DNA of 64,000 nt from Rhizobium sp. CCGE 510 (GCF_000292525.1 NZ_AEYF01000003.1:1-64000); one strand, 5' to 3'. Positions 45,535 through 55,347 are shown, numbered from the stretch's first letter. Program-made: numbers and translations. Notes: generated by a model not told the origin, from the letters alone.

Positions 45535-46275
45535 ATGACTGTTAACAATCCGATTGCTGAAGCCGAGGCGCTCAACGACACGCTGGCGGGTCTCGACCTC
45601 GCCGGACGTCTGTCGCTGGTCTCCGGCCTTGGCGGCCGCGTGGTGTTCACCACCTCGCTCGGCATCGAGGACCAGGTGATTACCGCCGAGATCGGCACAC
45701 ACCGCCTGCCGATCGATGTCGCGACGCTGCAGACCGGCCGGCTGTTTGCCGAGACGCTGTCGCTGATTGCAGAGACGGAAAGCCAGTACGACATTCAGAT
45801 CCGCCGCTTCGAGCCGGAAAAGGTCGATCTCGACGCCTATGCGGCGCAATACGGCCTCAACGGTTTCTACGAGAGCGTCGAGGCCCGGCATGCCTGCTGC
45901 GGCGTGCGCAAGCTGAAGCCGCTGGCCCGTGCGCTGGAAGGTGCCGCGATCTGGATCACCGGCCTGCGCCGCGGCCAATCGGCCAACCGCGCCGAAACGC
46001 CGTTTGCCGAATACGACGCCGAACGCCACCTCTTGAAGGTCAATCCGCTCGCCGATTGGGACCTGGAGGCGATCAAGGCCTTCGTGTCCGACAACGGCGT
46101 GCCGGTCAATCCGCTGCATCAGCGTGGCTATCCCTCGATCGGCTGCGAGCCCTGCACGCGGGCAATCAAGCCCGGCGAGCCGGAACGCGCCGGCCGCTGG
46201 TGGTGGGAGCAGGACGAGACGCGCGAATGCGGCCTGCATGTCGCCGAAGAAGCCGCCGTCATCGCCGCACAATAA
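45535..46275 (+). CDS. cysH: Phosphoadenylyl/adenylyl-sulfate reductase
   Basis: 246 aa. TTSLGIEDQVITAEI (near 40) is the P-loop-like start of the PAPS reductase fold. The Cys pairs HACCGVRK (near residue 121) and GCEPCTR (near 203) are those that hold a [4Fe-4S] cluster, so APS is the likely substrate. The C-terminal ECGLH has the catalytic Cys. Reduces activated sulfate to sulfite. First gene of cysH-cysD-cysN. Confidence 0.93.
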   Translation: MTVNNPIAEAEALNDTLAGLDLAGRLSLVSGLGGRVVFTTSLGIEDQVITAEIGTHRLPIDVATLQTGRLFAETLSLIAETESQYDIQIRRFEPEKVDLDAYAAQYGLNGFYESVEARHACCGVRKLKPLARALEGAAIWITGLRRGQSANRAETPFAEYDAERHLLKVNPLADWDLEAIKAFVSDNGVPVNPLHQRGYPSIGCEPCTRAIKPGEPERAGRWWWEQDETRECGLHVAEEAAVIAAQ

Positions 46276-46388
46276 TCAACTTCACGGCTTACCGAACGAG
46301 GGCGCGGCCACCGCCGCAGCCTTGGAGAAGCCAGCATCAGGAACTGCTTTGCGGCACACCGCAAAGGATCGACAGTCTGGAGTAAAAC

Positions 46389-47342
46389 ATGCCCGATAAC
46401 CGTCCGGATACGGAACTCAGCAATCCCCAGAGCGCCAAGGCGCCACTCGACCCGCATCTGAAGGCGCTGGAAAACGAATCCATCCACATCTTCCGCGAGG
46501 TTGCCGCCGAATTCGAGCGTCCCGTCATGCTCTATTCGATCGGCAAGGATTCGTCGGTGCTGCTGCACCTGGCGCGTAAAGCCTTTTATCCCGGCCGTGT
46601 GCCCTTCCCGCTCTTGCATGTGAACACCGGCTGGAAATTCCGGGAGATGATCGCGTTCCGCGACGCGACCGCTAAGAAGTACGATCTCGATCTGATCGAG
46701 CACATCAATCCGCGCGGTGCGGCCGAAAACATCACGCCGTTCACCCACGGTTCGGCCGCCTTCACCGACATCATGAAGACCGAGGGACTGCGCCAGGCGC
46801 TCGATGCCGGCCAGTTCGATGCGGCTTTCGGCGGCGCGCGGCGCGATGAGGAAGCCAGCCGCGCCAAGGAGCGAATCTATTCCTTCCGCACCCCCGACCA
46901 TCGCTGGGATCCGCGCAACCAGCGGCCGGAACTGTGGAACGTCTATAACGGCATGATCCGCAAGGGTGAGAGCGTGCGCGCCTTCCCGCTGTCGAATTGG
47001 ACGGAAGTCGATATCTGGCGCTACATCCAGGCCGAGGACATTCCGCTGGTGCCGCTCTATTACGCCAAGACGCGGCCGTTCGTGGAACGCGACGGCATGA
47101 TGATCCTGGCCGAGGATCCGCGTTTGGAATTGCTGCCCGGCGAAGTCCGCCAGGAAGGCATGATCCGCTTCCGTACCCTCGGCGACTTCCCGCTGACCGG
47201 CGCCATCCGCTCACAGGCAACCACCCTTGAAGAGGTGATTGCCGAACTCGAAATCGCAACGGTGTCCGAACGCCAGGGCCGCGCCATCGACCGCGACCAG
47301 TCCGGCTCCATGGAAAAGAAGAAGCGTGAAGGATATTTCTGA
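46389..47342 (+). CDS. cysD: Sulfate adenylyltransferase subunit 2
   Basis: 317 aa. PP-loop motif [20 protein letters not shown] (near 48) and the family phrase [18 protein letters not shown] (near 156) identify CysD, which makes APS from ATP and sulfate with the GTPase CysN. Ends [11 protein letters not shown]. cysN begins one base after the stop. Confidence 0.96.
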   Translation: MPDNRPDTELSNPQSAKAPLDPHLKALENESIHIFREVAAEFERPVMLYSIGKDSSVLLHLARKAFYPGRVPFPLLHVNTGWKFREMIAFRDATAKKYDLDLIEHINPRGAAENITPFTHGSAAFTDIMKTEGLRQALDAGQFDAAFGGARRDEEASRAKERIYSFRTPDHRWDPRNQRPELWNVYNGMIRKGESVRAFPLSNWTEVDIWRYIQAEDIPLVPLYYAKTRPFVERDGMMILAEDPRLELLPGEVRQEGMIRFRTLGDFPLTGAIRSQATTLEEVIAELEIATVSERQGRAIDRDQSGSMEKKKREGYF

Positions 47343-47343
47343 G

Positions 47344-48840
47344 ATGACCGCAGCCCAAACCGCCGTCTCGGCCGCCACCGTCGTCAGCCTGCCCGCCGCC
47401 GAGCCGCTAAAGGCCCAGCGCGACACGCGCCCGCTGCGGCTGATTACCTGCGGCAGTGTCGATGACGGCAAGTCGACCCTGATCGGCCGCCTGCTCTGGG
47501 ACACCAAGGCGGTCAAGGAAGACCAGGCCGCCACGCTGCAGCGCGATTCCACCGGCAAGCAGAACGATCTCGGCCTGCCCGACTTCGCGCTGCTGCTCGA
47601 CGGCCTGCAGGCCGAGCGCGAACAGGGCATCACCATCGATGTCGCCTATCGCTATTTCTCGACCGACAAGCGCTCCTTCATCGTCGCCGACACGCCCGGC
47701 CACGAGCAATATACCCGCAACATGGCGACCGGCGCCTCGACTGCCGATCTCGCCATCTTGCTGGTCGATGCGCGTTTCGGCATTCTGGAACAGACGCGCC
47801 GTCACGCGACGATCGCCTCGCTGCTCGGGATCAAGCAGTTCGTACTTGCGGTCAACAAGATCGACCTGACGGGCTACGATCGGGCCGGCTTCGACAAGAT
47901 CACTCATGAATTCCGGGAATTTGCGCTGTCGCTCGGCGTCAAGCAGATCACCGCCATTCCAATGTCGGCGCTGAAGGGCGAAAACGTCGTCTATTCCGGC
48001 CAGGCGGCCATGCCCTGGTACAGCGGCCCGACGCTGGTGGAGACGCTGGAGCTTGCCACCGTGCGTTCGTCGCAGACGGTTGGCTTCCGCCTTTCGGTCC
48101 AGCGCGTCTCGCGTCCGGGCGAAAGCTTCCGCGGCTATCAGGGCACGGTTGCCGGCGGCTCGGTCAAACCTGGCGACAGCGTCATGATCCTGCCGTCCGG
48201 CATGGTCGCCAATGTCTCCAAGATCGTCACCTTCGATCTCGTCCGCAACGCGGCCGTTGCCGGCGACGCGATCACGCTGGTGCTCGACCGCCAGGTCGAC
48301 GTTGCGCGCGGCGACATGATCGTCTCGATCGACGCCCAGCCGCAGGTCGGCCTTGCCTTCGACGCGCAGATCGTCGCTCTGCAGCCGGAGGGCATCGAGC
48401 CTGGAAAACGCTACTGGCTGAAGAGCGGTTCGCGCCGCCAGCGCGTTCAGGTGCAGCCGCTCAGCCAGCTCGAGCTGAAGACCGGCAGCTGGACTGCAGC
48501 CCAGCGGCTCTACATGAACGCCATCGGCAAAGTCCGGCTTGTCTTCGACGAAGCAGCGATCTTCGACCCCTATGAGCAGAACCGGCTGTCCGGCTCGTTC
48601 ATCCTGATCGATCCGGAGACCAACAACACGGTCGCCGGCGGCATGGTGACGGGCAAGCGCACCGAACTCGGCGGCCTGCACAATGGTGAAGGCCGCGTCA
48701 TCCTTTCGCTCCCTGCCGATCTTGCCGAACAGATCATGGCCAGCGAACTCTTTGCCAGCCGCAGCCACGAGGCCGAGGTGCGGCGCATGACGGCAGCCGA
48801 AGCTGCCGATCTCTGGTCGAGTGCTGCAAGCGATATCTGA
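47344..48840 (+). CDS. cysN: Sulfate adenylyltransferase subunit 1 (GTPase)
   Basis: 498 aa. G1 GSVDDGKST (near residue 38), DTPGHEQYTRNMATGAS (G3) and NKID (G4) mark an EF-Tu-like GTPase. The length and end show that no APS kinase domain (CysC) is fused, unlike NodQ-type proteins. This fits an APS-reducing pathway with the [4Fe-4S] CysH. The frame is open upstream to 47239, but ATG at 47344 is directly after cysD. Confidence 0.95.
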   Translation: MTAAQTAVSAATVVSLPAAEPLKAQRDTRPLRLITCGSVDDGKSTLIGRLLWDTKAVKEDQAATLQRDSTGKQNDLGLPDFALLLDGLQAEREQGITIDVAYRYFSTDKRSFIVADTPGHEQYTRNMATGASTADLAILLVDARFGILEQTRRHATIASLLGIKQFVLAVNKIDLTGYDRAGFDKITHEFREFALSLGVKQITAIPMSALKGENVVYSGQAAMPWYSGPTLVETLELATVRSSQTVGFRLSVQRVSRPGESFRGYQGTVAGGSVKPGDSVMILPSGMVANVSKIVTFDLVRNAAVAGDAITLVLDRQVDVARGDMIVSIDAQPQVGLAFDAQIVALQPEGIEPGKRYWLKSGSRRQRVQVQPLSQLELKTGSWTAAQRLYMNAIGKVRLVFDEAAIFDPYEQNRLSGSFILIDPETNNTVAGGMVTGKRTELGGLHNGEGRVILSLPADLAEQIMASELFASRSHEAEVRRMTAAEAADLWSSAASDI

Positions 48841-48862
48841 TAGGGATTGAGGGGCCGGGCTG

Positions 48863-48996
48863 CCCCTCATCCGCCTGCCGGCACCTTCTCCCCGTTCGGG
48901 GCGAAGGGGAATAGCTGCGACCTCTCAGTTTCCCGCTAACGTCTCGCGTGGCACGTCCCCTCGCGCCGTTTACGGGGAGAGGGTTAGGGTGAGGGG
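48863..48996. repeat. RIME-like repeat after cysN
   Basis: Starts CCCCTCATCCGCCTGCCGGC and ends GGGTTAGGGTGAGGGG. Located between tail-to-tail cysN and the LacI regulator gene, where it may also end transcripts. Confidence 0.75.
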
Positions 48997-49028
48997 CAGC
49001 CATCACCTCGGCAGATACTGTTGGAAAC

Positions 49029-50066
49029 CTACCGCGTCGAGCCGCGCGGGATGATCGTAAAGCCGACATCGGCCTTGTCTTCACCAGCGGGCTCGTCGCG
49101 GACGGCGTGCAGCAGCATGTCGGCGGCGCGGTAGCCGATATCGTAGCGCGGGATGTGCACCGTCGTCAGCGACGGCTCGGTGAAGGCAGAGAATTCCAGA
49201 TCGTTGAAGCCGCAGATGCCGACATCCTCCGGCACGCGGATACCGCGCGCTTTGCATTCGATGAGGACGCCAAGTGCCATTTCGTCGCTCTGGGCATAGA
49301 CCGCATCGATATCCGGCACGCGCTGCAACAGGCTGGAGAACAACTCCCTGCCGAGGCCGGTGCGGCTTGGCGCATCGCCGCCGATGATCAGATCGGGGTC
49401 GAAACGGCCGGCTTCCCGCATCGCAGCCTCATAACCTTCGATACGGCGGCGCGAGCGGACATCCGCGCCGCGGCCCATGAAAGCGATCCTGTTATAGCCC
49501 CTCGACAGCAGGAAACGGGTGGGTCCGGCGCCGGCCGCATAATGATCGAGACCGACGACCAGCGTTTGCGGCTCCTGGCTGAGGTCGGCGATATGGGCGA
49601 TCGGACAGGCCGCACGCTCGATCAGCGGCAGAAGATCACGATAGGATTCGGCGCCGGCGATGATGACGCCGGCCGGCTTCTGCGTCAGGAAGGATTTCAG
49701 CAGGCCAGCCTCCCCCTCGACATGGCGCAGCGTATTGGAATATTGCACGGTGAATTCGGTGTCGCGGAAGCGGTCCTCGATACCGATCATCAGGTCGGTG
49801 AAGCCGTATTGGTGCAAGGCGGGCGTGATGACGCCGACGGTGCCGTTGTGGCGGCCGGCCAAGGCGCGAGCCGCAAGATTGGGGATATAGCCCATCTCGC
49901 CGACCGTGCGCAGGACCACCTCGCGCAGATCCTCCGAGACGATCTGGGGATTGCGAAGCGCACGCGAGATGGTGATCGGGCTGACGCCCACCTTCTTCGC
50001 CACATCGCTCAACGTCACATGCACACCGCGCTTGCCGTTGCGCCCCTGCCCTGCTGCCTTGCTCAT
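49029..50066 (-). CDS. LacI family transcriptional regulator
   Basis: 345 aa. HTH near the N-terminus: TLSDVAKKVGVSPITISRAL (residues 18-37) with the hinge region ARALAGRHNGTVGV. The periplasmic-binding-like effector domain begins near residue 77. The GntR-type subgroup is suggested by the sequence, but no sugar genes are adjacent. Its target cannot be told from the window. Confidence 0.88.
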   Translation of the reverse strand: MSKAAGQGRNGKRGVHVTLSDVAKKVGVSPITISRALRNPQIVSEDLREVVLRTVGEMGYIPNLAARALAGRHNGTVGVITPALHQYGFTDLMIGIEDRFRDTEFTVQYSNTLRHVEGEAGLLKSFLTQKPAGVIIAGAESYRDLLPLIERAACPIAHIADLSQEPQTLVVGLDHYAAGAGPTRFLLSRGYNRIAFMGRGADVRSRRRIEGYEAAMREAGRFDPDLIIGGDAPSRTGLGRELFSSLLQRVPDIDAVYAQSDEMALGVLIECKARGIRVPEDVGICGFNDLEFSAFTEPSLTTVHIPRYDIGYRAADMLLHAVRDEPAGEDKADVGFTIIPRGSTR

Positions 50067-50615
50067 CGCCCCTCATATGCCACCGCGAAACCCGCCGATT
50101 CGCAGTCTTTACTTTCTGAAGAAGAAATAATTTAGAGTCTACTAACATTTTATATTCGCAACAGGTTTCGGAACGACAATTTCCAGAAACAGCAGCGTGA
50201 TCGTCTGCCGGCAAAATTACGGGCGCACGCGATGATCGGATCACCGCCTCCGGGAATAAGTCCGTTTATTTTCGAATGAAATCGCTGCGGAGAACGCGCT
50301 GCGAAGCCAAACCTCGGCGGGACGTTCCGGCGTGCGGCACCCGGTCCAAAAATCTTCGGCGCGAAGATTAAACTCCAGTAATATCTTACAAATCGGCAAT
50401 ATAAACATGATCAATATTTAATTTGTAAATCCGCCGGCCGCGATCATATGAATCTCGAGCGCCAATTCTTCCATTCGCCCGGTCGCCACTCCAACGACTG
50501 CGATGAGAAGCATTGGCGCCAAATGCCATCCGACGCCAGGTCCCAAGACATAAACTACGACGCCATGGAACCCCGACGCCATTCAAAGCCAACACTCTCG
50601 CAAGGGACCATCACC
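50067..50615. other. Long intergenic region upstream of the DegP-type gene
   Basis: No gene recognised. An AT-rich block at 50361-50432 is the likely promoter region of the protease gene. A second AT-rich block at 50117-50160 is probably the LacI promoter. Confidence 0.5.
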
Positions 50616-52121
50616 ATGTCACACATCTTGAGCAAACATCGCGCTGCAGCGCTGGTCGGGGCTGCGATCATCGCCGGCGCGGCCTGCCTTCCCTTCACCA
50701 TCAACGCGCCCAACGCCGTTGCCGCACCAGCTGATAGCGGCGGCGTTCTCGCTGCGAGCGGCTCCTTCGCGTCCATCGTCGATGCCGACAAGCCTGCCGT
50801 CGTCACCATCACCACGACAATGAAGGCGACCGATGTCAGCGCCGACCAGCAGGGCTTGCCGATGGACGAGCAGTTCCGCCAGTTCTTCGAGGATCAGGGC
50901 ATCCCGCTGCCGCGCCAGGCACCGAAAAACCACCCTGCGCAGCAGGCGATGGCGCTCGGCTCCGGCTTCATCATCAGCCCGGACGGCGTTGTTGTCACCA
51001 ACAACCATGTCATCGACAATGCCGTCGACATCAAGGTAACGCTTGATGACGGCACGGAACTGCCGGCCAAACTGATCGGCACCGACCCGAAATCCGATGT
51101 CGCCGTCGTGAAGATAGAGGCGCCCAAACCGCTGCAGACCATTGCCTGGGGCGATTCCGACCGGTTGAAGCTCGGCGACCAGATCCTGGCGATCGGCAAC
51201 CCTTTTGGCATCGGCACCACGGTGACGGCGGGTATCGTCTCGGCGCGCGGTCGCGACCTGCACAGCGGGCCTTATGACGACTTCATCCAGATCGACGCGC
51301 CGATCAACCATGGCAACTCAGGCGGACCGCTCGTCGATCGCAGCGGCAATGTCGTCGGTATCAACACCGCGATCTATTCGCCGAACGGCGGCAGTGTCGG
51401 CGTCGGCTTCGCCATTCCTTCCGACGAGGCCAAGGCGATCGTCGCCAAGCTGCAGAAGAACGGTTCAATCGATCACGGCTATCTCGGCGTGCAGATCCAG
51501 CCGGTGACGAAAGACGTCGCCGATGCCGTCGGCCTCGACAAAACAGGCGGGGCGCTGGTTGCCGCCGTCACCGCCGATACACCGGCGGCGCAGGCCGGCG
51601 TCAAGCCGGGCGATATCATCACATCGGTCGGCGGCGACAGCGTCAAGACGCCGAAGGATCTGTCGCGGCTGGTGGCCGACCTTTCGCCGGGCGCCAAAAA
51701 ATCGCTCAGGGTCTGGCGTGACGGCAAGGTGATCAATCTTAACGTCACCGTCGGCGGCAATGAGGATGGCCAGAAACAGGCGGCCGCCGAAAGCTTGGAC
51801 AGCAAGGGCGAGGCCAGCGGCCAGCCGAGCCTCGGCATCGGCCTTGCCGACCTGACGCCCGACATGCGCCAGCAGCTCAACCTGCCGCGCTCCATCAGCG
51901 GCGCAGTGGTCGCCAGCGTCAACCCGGACAAGTCGGCCGCTGCGGCTGGCATCCAATCGGGCGATGTCATCGTCTCCGTCAACGACCGGCCGGTTCACAA
52001 CACCCGCGATGCCAAGACGGCGATTGCCGAGGCCGGCAACGCCGGCCGCAAATCGGTGCTGCTGCTCGTCGAACGCGACGGTAACAAGACCTTCGTCGCC
52101 GTGCCATTCAACGCGGCTTGA
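50616..52121 (+). CDS. degP: Do/DegP family periplasmic serine protease
   Basis: 501 aa. Signal peptide (residues 1-38, ending AVAAPA). Trypsin-like domain with catalytic His (TNNHVI), Asp (SDVAVV) and Ser (GNSGGP). Two PDZ domains follow (from about 285 and 395). Degrades or chaperones misfolded envelope proteins. ATG at 50616 (MSHILSK) directly precedes the signal; the frame to 50448 lacks support. The end of the gene is repeated in the 3' flank. Confidence 0.93.
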   Translation: MSHILSKHRAAALVGAAIIAGAACLPFTINAPNAVAAPADSGGVLAASGSFASIVDADKPAVVTITTTMKATDVSADQQGLPMDEQFRQFFEDQGIPLPRQAPKNHPAQQAMALGSGFIISPDGVVVTNNHVIDNAVDIKVTLDDGTELPAKLIGTDPKSDVAVVKIEAPKPLQTIAWGDSDRLKLGDQILAIGNPFGIGTTVTAGIVSARGRDLHSGPYDDFIQIDAPINHGNSGGPLVDRSGNVVGINTAIYSPNGGSVGVGFAIPSDEAKAIVAKLQKNGSIDHGYLGVQIQPVTKDVADAVGLDKTGGALVAAVTADTPAAQAGVKPGDIITSVGGDSVKTPKDLSRLVADLSPGAKKSLRVWRDGKVINLNVTVGGNEDGQKQAAAESLDSKGEASGQPSLGIGLADLTPDMRQQLNLPRSISGAVVASVNPDKSAAAAGIQSGDVIVSVNDRPVHNTRDAKTAIAEAGNAGRKSVLLLVERDGNKTFVAVPFNAA

Positions 52122-52174
52122 GAGCCGCTTCTGGTAACAAGACCTTCGTCGCCGTGCCATTCAGCGCGGCCTGA
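52080..52174 (+). repeat. Tandem duplication of the last 42 bases of the degP-type gene
   Basis: 52080-52121 (from GGTAACAAGACC to TGA) and 52133-52174 are identical except two bases. The period is 53, not a multiple of three, so the second copy is a non-coding tail with its own TGA. Confidence 0.9.
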
Positions 52175-52191
52175 CGGCTCGAATCCAAAAG

Positions 52192-52216
52192 AAAAGCCTG
52201 CTTGCAGCGGGCTTTT
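52192..52216 (+). terminator. Terminator after the protease gene
   Basis: AAAAGCC and GGGCTTTT enclose CTGC-TT-GCAG; the stem ends in a T run. The rest of 52217-52493 has no gene. Confidence 0.75.
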
Positions 52217-52493
52217 CGGCCGGCCGGAGCGAATGCACCTGGAACCGGCCTCCCCGGTTTGTCGGCTGTTTGTCGCATCGGATCGGCCGCGCCCTTTTAT
52301 CTGACCGCACTTCATCGCCGGCCGCCATTGATAACGCCGTGGCCAGACCCATTTGGAGGCATGAGGAGCGCATCATGCATTCAACGGTGAAGCGATCCTC
52401 GGATTTTCGCTGATCGCTGGAAGGCGCCGCGCGGCGGCGAACCGAAACGGCCGTCGTGCTGCTGCCGGATGAGACAAGGGGGAAGCAAAGCAT

Positions 52494-52820
52494 ATGGTTT
52501 CCACACGATACCGCCGGCAAGACCTGAAGCTCGCCCGTTGTCATATCGTGGAGGCTGCGCACCGCATCGCCAGTCAGGAAATGTTGATCAGGAAACTGGA
52601 GCTCAAAGGCAGCCCCGTCGGACCGGCCTACGAGCTATTGGACAGGCTCTACGACAATCACCGACGACAATTCGACCGCCTGAAGCTGATCGAAGCGATG
52701 CTGCGGGAAAGCATGGTCCTTCCCCTTCACCCGGCCCGCCATCAGCCCGGCAAGACCACCGCGCATCTGCGCCTGGTTTCTCCTGCCGCAGCAAACCGGG
52801 AGAACCCGGATCGCGATTGA
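52494..52820 (+). CDS. Small protein of unknown function, helical
   Basis: 108 aa. Predicted mostly helical (KLARCHIVEAAHRIASQEML and AYELLDRLYDNHRRQFDRL). AGGGGGAAGC precedes the ATG. The tail is Pro/His/Asn-rich. No family recognised. It starts a series of short genes that run to 54055. Confidence 0.6.
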   Translation: MVSTRYRRQDLKLARCHIVEAAHRIASQEMLIRKLELKGSPVGPAYELLDRLYDNHRRQFDRLKLIEAMLRESMVLPLHPARHQPGKTTAHLRLVSPAAANRENPDRD

Positions 52821-53054
52821 CATGGTATCGCGGAGGCAAGTGGTTTATGGTGCCTCCTTCTGACCTGCCGCGCCGCATCCTCGATTCGTAGGGCGGCGTT
52901 GCTGCACGCTATATGGAACTCCAGACAGACACGGCTAAACGCTGTCCGACACCAGCCTTCCCATAGGGGCGCGGATTGCTTGATGCTTTTTACCAACGCG
53001 GCTTGCTGAACCAGCATCGCGTTTAATGGCACGCGACCACCGATAGGAAAAACG

Positions 53055-53291
53055 ATGAACCACGCACCCGAGAACGACGCGCTTTTCAACATCACCGGCC
53101 ACTTCGTACAGGAGTTGAAGGCCGTTCTTCAAAGCGAGAGCATCGTCGAAGGCTCCGACTACGAAAACAGCGCGTTTGACGAAAAACGACGGGCGGAAGG
53201 ACTGCACCTGTTGCGCTTCCACAAGACCGGCACCGCAGCTCAGGCAACCCAGATCTGGGAAAAACATATGACGGCCCGGTCTCATCGCTAA
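53055..53291 (+). CDS. Small protein of unknown function
   Basis: 78 aa, acidic N-terminus, hydrophobic pattern near FNITGHFVQELKAVL (residues 11-25), basic C-terminus. Starts after TAGGAAAAACG. No family recognised. Followed four bases later by an EcfG-type promoter for the next gene. Confidence 0.5.
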   Translation: MNHAPENDALFNITGHFVQELKAVLQSESIVEGSDYENSAFDEKRRAEGLHLLRFHKTGTAAQATQIWEKHMTARSHR

Positions 53292-53295
53292 TCCG

Positions 53296-53321
53296 GAACG
53301 AAGCCCATCCGGCTGACGTTG
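53296..53321 (+). promoter_or_regulatory. EcfG (RpoE2)-type stress promoter
   Basis: GGAAC at 53296-53300, a 17-base spacer, then CGTT at 53318-53321. This agrees with the consensus of the alphaproteobacterial general stress sigma factor. It lies 97 bases before the small DUF3606-type gene. Confidence 0.7.
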
Positions 53322-53418
53322 ATGTGATACCGGCTCTCTAAACCTGCTGAGACGATGCAGCTGGCGCGTCCTGACGTGACGCGCCACTCAGCTCAACATT
53401 TCCATGAAAGGAAAAATC

Positions 53419-53586
53419 ATGACCAATGACAAAACGAAAAAAGCCACCGCGACCGACGGACCCTATGACGTCATCTACTTCGCGAAGAAACACCGCATTT
53501 CCAACGAGGATGCCAAGCACATCATCGAAAAGTATGGCGCCGATCGCAAAGAGGCTGACAAGGCCGGCCGCCGCATCAGCGTCTGA
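53419..53586 (+). CDS. DUF3606-like small protein
   Basis: 55 aa. YDVIYFAKKHRISNEDAKHI (residues 17-36) is the DUF3606 core, a short helical domain found in many small stress proteins of rhizobia. AAAGGAAAAATC precedes the ATG; an upstream in-frame ATG at 53404 is less well placed. The EcfG-type promoter upstream suggests induction by general stress. Confidence 0.75.
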   Translation: MTNDKTKKATATDGPYDVIYFAKKHRISNEDAKHIIEKYGADRKEADKAGRRISV

Positions 53587-53854
53587 ACCAGGATATGGAC
53601 TTGCCGGCGTGGAGCTCGAACGGCTCCCGCCTCTGCATCTTGCGATGCCATGATGCAACATCAGCGGACGAATTAACCCTACTGGCTTACCTTAATATCA
53701 GCATGCGCTTGTATACATCGGGCCCTGTGCCATCCTATCATCAGGATAGCATATCTGGTTCCTGAAGCAGCTCGCCGGAACCGTGGCCCGCCTCTTGGCA
53801 GAGAGGCCGGCTTCCATGCACAGGGGCCGAGCTCGATCATATGGAGGGTTAGCC

Positions 53855-54055
53855 ATGAGCAACGTCTTGGAATTTCGTCCCAACTGCGCGCATGTCGACA
53901 GTCTGGCCGACTGCCGGGAAGCGCTCGAACCTGCCGTGATGAGGATCCTCAGCGAGGCGATCGGCAGGGGATATCCGCCGGCGGAAGCCGCAATGGTGGT
54001 CGCCGATATCGCCGACGACTACATCCTCATGCTGGCGCGCCAATTGCGGCGTTGA
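53855..54055 (+). CDS. Small protein of unknown function
   Basis: 66 aa. GGAGGGTTAGCC is a strong ribosome binding site. AIGRGYPPAEAAMVVADIAD and YILMLARQL suggest a small helical fold. The stretch 53587-53854 before it shows no gene or clear promoter. Confidence 0.6.
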   Translation: MSNVLEFRPNCAHVDSLADCREALEPAVMRILSEAIGRGYPPAEAAMVVADIADDYILMLARQLRR

Positions 54056-54577
54056 TCCACTTGCAAGGCTCGCGCACCGTCGCCCGGGCGGTTGAACGGG
54101 CACCGACCGAAATCGTTGCGGTTCATCGCCGGGGAGGAGAGCGTTTCCGCGATATAAGATGAGAGAGTGGACCGCACAGCATCTGCAGGGGTAGCAGCAG
54201 TGGTACAGGAGACGAGACCTGCTGCACGGTCCGTCGGCCACAACTCCGGTCGTTAATGGAAGTTCCGCGAGTCACGGCACCGAAATAGGCCCGCGTGCGC
54301 GAACATCCGGTGGAGGGACAAGCCACAATTGTTCCCCTCATGTTCTAATCGTTAGACTGGTGTTCTTCTACCCCGGGGAAGATAGAGAACTTTATCACCG
54401 GGCCAGCAAAAACCCCGCCGAAGCGGGGTTTTCAGCGAGTCGGATGGGTCAGGAGCGTTATCGGTTACCTGGGAAGCCCGCTAGCGGGATTTCTCTCCCT
54501 CGCCTCCGGGGCTCGTTGCTCCGTTCCCTCACTCTTTGAATCATCGTCGTAACGCGGCGTGAGAAGCGACGCGGTCG
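54056..54577. other. Gap between the small protein genes and the prophage side
   Basis: No gene recognised. Contains a strong terminator at 54409-54432. The prophage left end probably lies here or a little further right, but no attachment site could be identified. Confidence 0.5.
54409..54432. terminator. Strong bidirectional terminator
   Basis: AAAACCCCGC (54409-54418), loop CGAA, GCGGGGTTTT (54423-54432): a perfect 10-bp stem with A and T runs on both sides. Confidence 0.85.
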
Positions 54578-54763
54578 CTATCGCCACCGCGGTTGCCGCG
54601 GTGGCGCATTCGCCTGGATCTCATGCAGTGGCGCGCGCGACCCGAGAAGTTTCTTCAGCTTCTTCTCCTCCGCCGGGCCGATCCCGAACTTGCGGCGATG
54701 CTCGGCGACATCATGCTCCCGTGGGCCGGGAATGCGAACTTGGCGATGGTTCATACTCTTCAT
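54578..54763 (-). CDS. Small basic protein of unknown function
   Basis: 61 aa. A very strong site (TAGGAGGAAACAGTC) precedes the ATG at 54763. HDVAEHRRKFGIGPAEEKKL (residues 17-36) resembles the helix of small DUF3606-type proteins; the rest is Pro/Arg-rich. No match certain. It is oriented like the phage genes but could be a host gene. Confidence 0.6.
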   Translation of the reverse strand: MKSMNHRQVRIPGPREHDVAEHRRKFGIGPAEEKKLKKLLGSRAPLHEIQANAPPRQPRWR

Positions 54764-54918
54764 GACTGTTTCCTCCTAAGAGGAAAACCAGCAGGGCGTC
54801 GTTTTGTTCGTTAGCAAAGTCTAAAATTATGTTTTGCTGACTCACCTCTCGGAAAGAAGATGCTGCAGAACGATTTGATGGAACATCGAGCCCGCACCGA
54901 ATAACGGTGAGCGATTGC

Positions 54919-55347
54919 TCAACTGATCTTCAACCAATGCCTCAGCGCCGCCACCGCGCCATCGCTGGCATAGGCAATCATTCCCCCGATCGTCAGCCCG
55001 GCAAAGGCAATCAGCCCCGATATCCCGTACCCGATCGATTTCATCCGTTTCCACTCTTCCAGCGCCGGCGCCACCGCCTCCTGGTTTTTTTCGACGGTCT
55101 CCTTGAGGCTCTTGATCTCCTCGCGGATCCGGGCGTCGACACCGCCGCTGATCGCCACTCTGGTATCGAGATTTGCGATCTGCCTTGCCTGCTCGTCGAG
55201 CCGGGTGTGGATCACGGCGCGGCTGTCGTGCGCGTTGGCCTTCTCGTCGCTGACCTCGTTGCGCAGCAGCGCCACGTTTTCCTCGATACCGGTCAGCCTT
55301 CCCTCGACGCGCCCGAGAGCGCGGAGAATATCGTCATTGGATGTCAT
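54919..55347 (-). CDS. DUF1515 family phage-associated protein
   Basis: 142 aa. Coiled coil over residues 5-90 (EGRLTGIEENVALLRNE, DEQARQIANLDTRV), then one membrane segment near residues 105-127. DUF1515 proteins occur in prophages and tail gene clusters of Rhizobiales. Last phage gene on the left. Function unknown; a lysis or membrane-anchoring role is possible. Confidence 0.8.
   Translation of the reverse strand: MTSNDDILRALGRVEGRLTGIEENVALLRNEVSDEKANAHDSRAVIHTRLDEQARQIANLDTRVAISGGVDARIREEIKSLKETVEKNQEAVAPALEEWKRMKSIGYGISGLIAFAGLTIGGMIAYASDGAVAALRHWLKIS

Noticed and set aside
54056..54577. tRNA gene as prophage attachment site
   Set aside because: No cloverleaf or T-loop sequence was found; the integrase and attL were not visible in the window.
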